64,000 nucleotides of DNA, taken from contig CAVQKH010000002.1 in NCBI GenBank assembly GCA_963712995.1, positions 1-64,000 of the forward strand, in the 5' to 3' direction. Below, in pieces: positions 59,516-64,000 of the stretch. Below the pieces are notes generated by a model. It was not told where the DNA came from and made no database searches. It saw nothing but the letters and a program-made list of their open reading frames with translations. The position numbers were made by a program, and so were the translations under genes. Position 1 is the stretch's first letter; each line of letters opens with the position of its first letter. Origin of the DNA: GCA-003244245 sp963712995 (GTDB lineage Bacteria > Actinomycetota > Actinomycetes > Mycobacteriales > Pseudonocardiaceae).

Positions 59516-61489
59516 ATGTTCCACACCGTGCTGGTGGCCAATCGAGGCGAGATCGCCGTCCGGGTGATCCGCACGTTGCGCGCCATGGGCGTCCGGTCGG
59601 TGGCGGTCTACAGCGACGCCGATGCCCGCGCCCGGCACGTTCGTGACGCTGACGTCGCCATCCGGCTCGGGCCCGCGCCGGCGGCGCAGAGCTACCTGTG
59701 CATCGAGCGGATCCTGGACGCGGCTGGGCGCACCGGCGCGCAGGCCGTGCACCCCGGATACGGGTTCCTCTCCGAGAACGCCGCCTTCGCTCGGGCCTGC
59801 GCCGGCGCCGGTCTGGTATTCGTCGGCCCGCCTGCCGCCTCGATCGAGGTGATGGGTGACAAGGTCAGGGCCAAGGCGACCGTGGCGGCGGCGAGCGTTC
59901 CCGTGCTGCCCGGCAGCGACGGCGCGGGCTGTGACGATGCCGAACTGGCCGCCGCGGCTGCCGCCGTCGGTTACCCGGTGCTGCTCAAGCCGTTGGCCGG
60001 CGGTGGGGGCAAGGGCATGCGGGTGGTGCGGCGCGCGCAGGACCTGCCCGAGGCCATCGCCGGCGCCCGCCGGGAGGCCCAGGGTGCCTTCGGTGACGGC
60101 GCACTTCTCGTCGAGGCGTTGATCACCACTCCGCGGCATATCGAGATCCAGGTGCTGGCCGATGCGCACGGCAACGCGGTACACCTCGGCGAGCGCGAAT
60201 GCAGCCTGCAGCGCCGGCACCAGAAGATCATCGAGGAGGCGCCCTCGACGCTGCTGGACGGGGCGGGCCGGGCCCGGATGGGTGAATGCGCGGTGGCCGT
60301 CGCGCACGCCGTGGGATACACCGGCGCCGGCACGGTGGAGTTCCTGGTGCCCGCCGATGCACCCGATCAGTTCTTCTTCCTGGAGATGAACACCCGGCTG
60401 CAGGTCGAGCACCCGGTCACCGAGCTGGTCACCGGGCTGGACCTGGTCGAATGGCAGCTGCGGGTGGCCGCTGGGGAGCCGCTGGGTCTCAAGCAGGACG
60501 GGGTCCGCCTCGACGGGCACGCCATCGAGGCGCGGATCTACGCCGAGGACCCCTCACGTGGTTTCCTGCCCACCGGAGGGCGGGTCCTGATGTTGCGTGA
60601 GCCCCCGGGTGAACACGGCGTCCGGGTGGACTCCGGGCTAGTCACGGGGGAGGTCGTGGGCAGCGACTACGACCCGTTGCTGGCCAAGATCAGCGCGCAC
60701 GGCCCGGACCGGGACACCGCGCTGCGCCGGTTGGACGCCGCGCTGGCGCAGACCAGCATCCTGGGACTGGGCACCAACCTGGCGTTGCTGCGCGCGTTGC
60801 TCGCCGACGCCGACGTCCAGGCTGGGCAGCTGGACACCGGGCTGGTGGAGCGCCGTGTCATGGCCCGGGAGGAGCTGCCTGACGACGTGCTCGCAGCAGC
60901 TGGTCTGCGCGCGTTGCTGGCACTGGAACCCGCTGGCGGAGTGGTCGATCCGTTCACGCTGCCCGGAGGTTGGCGGCTGGGTGAGCCGGCCTGGACCCGG
61001 TGGACGGTGCACGCCAGCGGGCACGACCCGGTCGAGGTCCGGACCCGCGGCCGGGCCGCCGACGCCGAGCTCGTCATCGGCGACGGCGCCCCGACCCGCG
61101 CCCGGGCGCGGTGGAATGGTGAGGACCTCGTCATCACTCTGGACGGGATCACCCGCCGCTACACCTGCGCGACCGATGGTGCCGTGGTGTGGCTGGGCCG
61201 CGACGGGCGCAGCTGGGAGCTGCGCGATGAGCCGCTCGATGCCGCTCGGCGCCCTGGCGAGCGGGTCGCCGGCGGGGCGGTGCGCGCTCCGATGCCCGGC
61301 ACCGTCACCGTCGTCGAGGTCGCCGAGGGCCGGCAGGTCAGTGCTGGTGCCCGGCTACTCGTGCTGGAGGCGATGAAGATGGAGCACGTGCTCACCGCGC
61401 CGATCGATGGGGTGGTCCGCCAGTTGCACGCCCACCCTGGGCAGACCGTTGAGCGCGACGCCGTGCTCTTGGTCGTTGACCCTCCATAA
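59516..61489 (+). CDS. accA1: Acyl-CoA carboxylase biotin carboxylase/biotin carrier subunit
   Basis: A 657-aa protein from the ATG at 59516. The biotin carboxylase domain holds LVANRGEIAVRVIRTL, LLKPLAGGGGKGMRVV, ERECSLQRRHQKIIEEAP and MNTRLQVEHPVTE. A linker and the C-terminal biotinyl domain with LEAMKMEHVL follow. It is 5 nt after accD and forms the carboxylase with it. Confidence 0.94.
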   Translation: MFHTVLVANRGEIAVRVIRTLRAMGVRSVAVYSDADARARHVRDADVAIRLGPAPAAQSYLCIERILDAAGRTGAQAVHPGYGFLSENAAFARACAGAGLVFVGPPAASIEVMGDKVRAKATVAAASVPVLPGSDGAGCDDAELAAAAAAVGYPVLLKPLAGGGGKGMRVVRRAQDLPEAIAGARREAQGAFGDGALLVEALITTPRHIEIQVLADAHGNAVHLGERECSLQRRHQKIIEEAPSTLLDGAGRARMGECAVAVAHAVGYTGAGTVEFLVPADAPDQFFFLEMNTRLQVEHPVTELVTGLDLVEWQLRVAAGEPLGLKQDGVRLDGHAIEARIYAEDPSRGFLPTGGRVLMLREPPGEHGVRVDSGLVTGEVVGSDYDPLLAKISAHGPDRDTALRRLDAALAQTSILGLGTNLALLRALLADADVQAGQLDTGLVERRVMAREELPDDVLAAAGLRALLALEPAGGVVDPFTLPGGWRLGEPAWTRWTVHASGHDPVEVRTRGRAADAELVIGDGAPTRARARWNGEDLVITLDGITRRYTCATDGAVVWLGRDGRSWELRDEPLDAARRPGERVAGGAVRAPMPGTVTVVEVAEGRQVSAGARLLVLEAMKMEHVLTAPIDGVVRQLHAHPGQTVERDAVLLVVDPP

Positions 61490-61499
61490 GGAGGACACC

Positions 61500-62643
61500 A
61501 TGGAGTTGAGTGCCGAGCATGCGGCGCTGCGGGCGACGGTGGAGGAGTTCGCTCGTAAAGAGGTCGCGCCGGTGATCGCCGAACTGTACGAGCAGGGGGC
61601 GTTTCCGTACGGGTTGGTGGCGAAGATGGGGGCGATGGGGCTGTTCGGACTGCCCTTCCCCGAGGAGTACGGCGGCATGGGCGGCGACTACTTCGCGTTG
61701 TGCCTGGCGCTGGAGGAACTGGCGCGAGTGGACTCGTCGGTGGCCATCACGCTGGAGGACAGCGTCTCCCTGGGTGCGATGCCGATCTTCCGGTTCGGCA
61801 CCGAGGAGCAGAAGCAGCGCTGGCTCCCGCAGCTGTGCAGTGGTCAGCGGCTGGGGGCCTTCGGACTCACCGAGCCCGGTGGCGGGTCGGACGCGGGCGC
61901 CACCCGCACCACCGCTCGCTGTGAGGGCGACGAGTGGGTGATCAATGGATCCAAGGCCTTCATCACCAATTCGGGCACCGACATCACCTCCGTGGTCACC
62001 GTCACCGCGATCACCGGCGTCAGCGGGGGCCGCAAGGAGCTCTCCGCCGTCATGGTCCCGGCCCGGCACCCGGGGTTCACCGTGTCGTCGAACTATTCCA
62101 AGGTCGGCTGGAAATGCTCGGATACCCGTGAGCTGTTCTTCGACGAGTGCCGGGTTCCGGTGAGCAATCTGCTCGGTGAGCGTGGCCGGGGTTATGCGCA
62201 GTTCCTGTCCATTCTCGACGAGGGTCGCATCGCGATCGCAGCGCTGGGCGTAGGCCTGGCGCAGGGTTGCATCGACGAGTGCGTGTCCTACTCCCGCCAG
62301 CGGCACGCTTTCGGTCACGCCATTGGCAGCTACCAGGCGATCCAGTTCAAGATCGCCGATATGGAGGCTCGGGCGCACACCGCCCGGCTGGCCTATTACC
62401 ATGCTGCGGCGAAGATGCTGCGCGGCGAGCCGTTCAAGAAGGAAGCCGCCATCGCCAAGCTGGTCTCCTCGAACGCCGCGATGGACAACGCGCAGCGATG
62501 CCACCCAGGTCTTCGGCGGCTACGGCTTCATGAACGACTACCCGGTAGCCCGCTTCTACCGCGACGCCAAGGTTCTGGAGATCGGCGAAGGCACCAGCGA
62601 GATCCAACGCCTCCTCATCGCCCGCCACCTCGGCCTCGGCTGA
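61500..62643 (+). pseudogene. Acyl-CoA dehydrogenase with a single-base insertion near the 3' end
   Basis: Start ATG at 61500 after AAGGAGG. Motifs: FGLTEPGGGSDAGATRTTAR, SNYSKVGWKCSDTRELFFDE. The final part (DATQVFGGYGFMNDYPVARF, GTSEIQRLLIARHLGLG, stop 62643) is in another frame. 1144 nt is 3n+1; an extra A near 62496 explains it, and removal gives 380 aa, the family length. With accD-accA it would oxidise isovaleryl- or other branched-chain acyl-CoA (FadE19-like). Sequencing error is as likely as a true null. Confidence 0.85.
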
Positions 62644-62652
62644 CCCCCCAGC

Positions 62653-62720
62653 CCCGCGTTCTGGGGACAGACTGCAGTTATCACGCTGGATTTACTGGCA
62701 GTCTGTCCCCAGAACGCGGG
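62653..62720. terminator. Very long hairpin terminator after the acyl-CoA dehydrogenase
   Basis: A 23-bp perfect inverted repeat: CCCGCGTTCTGGGGACAGAC, then TGC, pairs with 62698-62720 across a 22-nt loop. It begins 9 nt after the stop. Confidence 0.8.
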
Positions 62721-62770
62721 CGGGGAGCACGGTACCCTCGGGATCGGCAGGTGGGCGGCAGGAGGTGGCC

Positions 62771-63841
62771 GTGAGCGTGAATTATGTGGCCAGGCCTTGG
62801 GAGAGCAGGATGTTCCGGCGGTGCCGGCGGGCCTGGGATCTCGGTGCACGGGAGCGTCAGGACTACGAGCCGACCCAACCGGCGCAAGTGTTCGACTTCG
62901 GTGAGGCGATCCACGACGCGCTGGACGTCTACTACTTCCCTGGGATGTGGGATTGGAACCGGGCGATCGTGTGCCCACTGGCCATCGCCGGCTTCGAGAA
63001 GTCGATGCGCAGGCAGCGGGATGCGTACGCGCACAGCCGTGAGCTGTCCTCGGAGCAGGTCCAGGACTGGGAGCAGCACCGGGAGCTGGGCACCGGCATC
63101 CTCCAGCGCTACTTCGACTGGGCGCGGGAGGTCGACCGCTTCACCCCGGTCGGGGTCAGATCGCAGTTCGACATCTCCCTGCCCGACCCGGCCGACCCGG
63201 ACCGCGGGCTCATCACCCCGGGAGGCCGACCGCTGCAGTACCGGGTGCGGATCGATCTGGCGGTGATCGACGACCACGAGCTGTACTGGCTCGTCGAGCA
63301 CCGGATCGTCACCGGCTCGCAGTGGCCGGATCTTGACGCGTTGCGGTTGGACGAGCAGGCCCTCACCCGGAGCTGGGCCTGGCAGCTGAGCTTTCTCGCC
63401 AAGCTCGAGGGCACCATCTACAACGAGCTTCGCCTCGCCGAGCCCACCTCGGGCAAGCCCGAGGTGAAGGTCCGTGCGGTGCCGGGGGTGGGTGGGATCA
63501 CCACACAGCGCAGCACCGAATCGTTCCGCCGCACGCACCTTCCCCGCACCGAGCTCGAGATCGACCGGCACGGCGCCGCGGTGGCGCTGGAGATGCAGGA
63601 CATGACCGATCCGTCGCTGAGGATCTACCCGCACGTCTCCTGGGAGAACTGCTCGGGCTGTGCCTACCGGCCGCCGTGCCTGGCCATGGTCCAGGGGGCC
63701 GACGAGCGGCCGATCCTCCAAGCGGCCTACCGCAAGCGGACCAGCGAGGACTTCGAGCTCGGGCGGTTGGGGTCGGTGTGGGGGTTCGTCCCGGAGATCT
63801 ACCGGGTCCACGAGCACCGCGCCCCCGGTACGGAGCAGTAG
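62771..63841 (+). CDS. PD-(D/E)XK-like nuclease superfamily protein with altered motif
   Basis: About 356 aa from the GTG at 62771, AGGAGG 5 nt upstream. The RecB/Cas4-like core has the helix with FDFGEAIHDALD, the strand pair RVRIDLAVIDDHELYWLVEH and a C-terminal Cys cluster ENCSGCAYRPPCLAM. The catalytic ExK reads EHR, so the Lys is replaced by Arg. It overlaps the following endonuclease/exonuclease/phosphatase gene by one base. Nuclease activity is uncertain. Confidence 0.7.
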   Translation: MSVNYVARPWESRMFRRCRRAWDLGARERQDYEPTQPAQVFDFGEAIHDALDVYYFPGMWDWNRAIVCPLAIAGFEKSMRRQRDAYAHSRELSSEQVQDWEQHRELGTGILQRYFDWAREVDRFTPVGVRSQFDISLPDPADPDRGLITPGGRPLQYRVRIDLAVIDDHELYWLVEHRIVTGSQWPDLDALRLDEQALTRSWAWQLSFLAKLEGTIYNELRLAEPTSGKPEVKVRAVPGVGGITTQRSTESFRRTHLPRTELEIDRHGAAVALEMQDMTDPSLRIYPHVSWENCSGCAYRPPCLAMVQGADERPILQAAYRKRTSEDFELGRLGSVWGFVPEIYRVHEHRAPGTEQ

Positions 63842-64000
63842 TGGCGGTACGTGTCCGGGTGGTGAGCTGGAACGTCGATTCCCGGCCAACCGGACTCCTC
63901 GACGCCAAGTGTGATCTGCTCCGCCGGCTGCAGCCTGACCTCGCGCTGCTCCAGGAGATCGGCAGGCCGGTCTACCGGGCGCTGATGCCGCACCCGTCGG
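63841..64000 (+). CDS. Endonuclease/exonuclease/phosphatase-fold protein, 5' end only
   Basis: The GTG at 63841 overlaps the previous stop. The 53 visible residues begin AVRVRVVSWNVDSRPTG and contain LRRLQPDLALLQEI, the first two motifs (Asn and catalytic Glu) of the EEP superfamily. The rest is beyond the window. Confidence 0.75.
   Translation, partial: MAVRVRVVSWNVDSRPTGLLDAKCDLLRRLQPDLALLQEIGRPVYRALMPHPS

Noticed and set aside
59378..60520. 380-aa minus-strand ORF opposite accA
   Set aside because: Antisense shadow of the biotin carboxylase domain.

Overview
The window is chromosomal DNA of a high-GC actinomycete, most likely a member of the Pseudonocardiales. The evidence is the very high GC at third codon positions, frequent GTG starts, several DUF5753/DUF397/DUF6879 regulator modules, and the gene order of the actinobacterial origin-proximal cell-division cluster (fhaA-fhaB-pstP-rodA-pbpA-pknA-pknB, trpG/pabA, class E sortase, crgA, rhomboid, ppiA). 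No genus can be fixed from sequence alone.

Layout. 1-10 kb is accessory: a radical SAM gene running off the left edge, a DUF6879/DUF5753 regulatory trio, a decayed GNAT/XRE pair, two small conserved genes, then an isocyanide-synthase-like enzyme with a phosphotransferase and an XRE-TPR regulator. 11.2-14.6 kb is a tandem array of six paralogous genes for 63-81 aa peptides, all on the minus strand. Their N-terminal third is conserved and their C-terminal part is Gly-rich and variable. Each is embedded in a repeated cassette with shared upstream boxes, and copies 2-6 also have shared downstream hairpins. A truncated thpR and a Baeyer-Villiger monooxygenase follow. 17.9-31 kb is the conserved core: tRNA-Leu, the Ser/Thr phosphosignalling and peptidoglycan elongation operon, and its usual convergent neighbours. 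31-40 kb carries envelope functions: a lipoprotein, a LAETG-anchored surface protein, a CopCD/YcnI/DUF5134 copper module, a P450 and an Rpf-LysM muralytic enzyme.

40.2-43.9 kb is a lower-GC island with a 963-aa protein joining a TIR domain, a nucleoside-diphosphate-kinase-like domain, a helical region and a GT-A nucleotidyltransferase, followed by a 235-aa partner. I regard this and the peptide array as the two best candidates for undescribed systems. 43.9-47.7 kb is a graveyard of broken DUF5753, DUF397 and HTH genes around an intact AbrB/RelE-type toxin-antitoxin pair.

48-64 kb returns to metabolism and housekeeping: acetyl-CoA synthetase, ArfB-like ribosome rescue hydrolase, a P-loop NTPase with a membrane-anchored periplasmic-binding-like protein, an epoxide-hydrolase-like enzyme, an acyl-CoA carboxylase/acyl-CoA dehydrogenase set for leucine or branched-chain degradation, and two nuclease-fold proteins.

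Caution: several normally intact core genes (pstP/rodA, ycnI/copCD, the acyl-CoA dehydrogenase, a DUF397 gene) each carry one single-base indel, often in a C run. Some fusions and pseudogenes may therefore be sequencing errors rather than biology.
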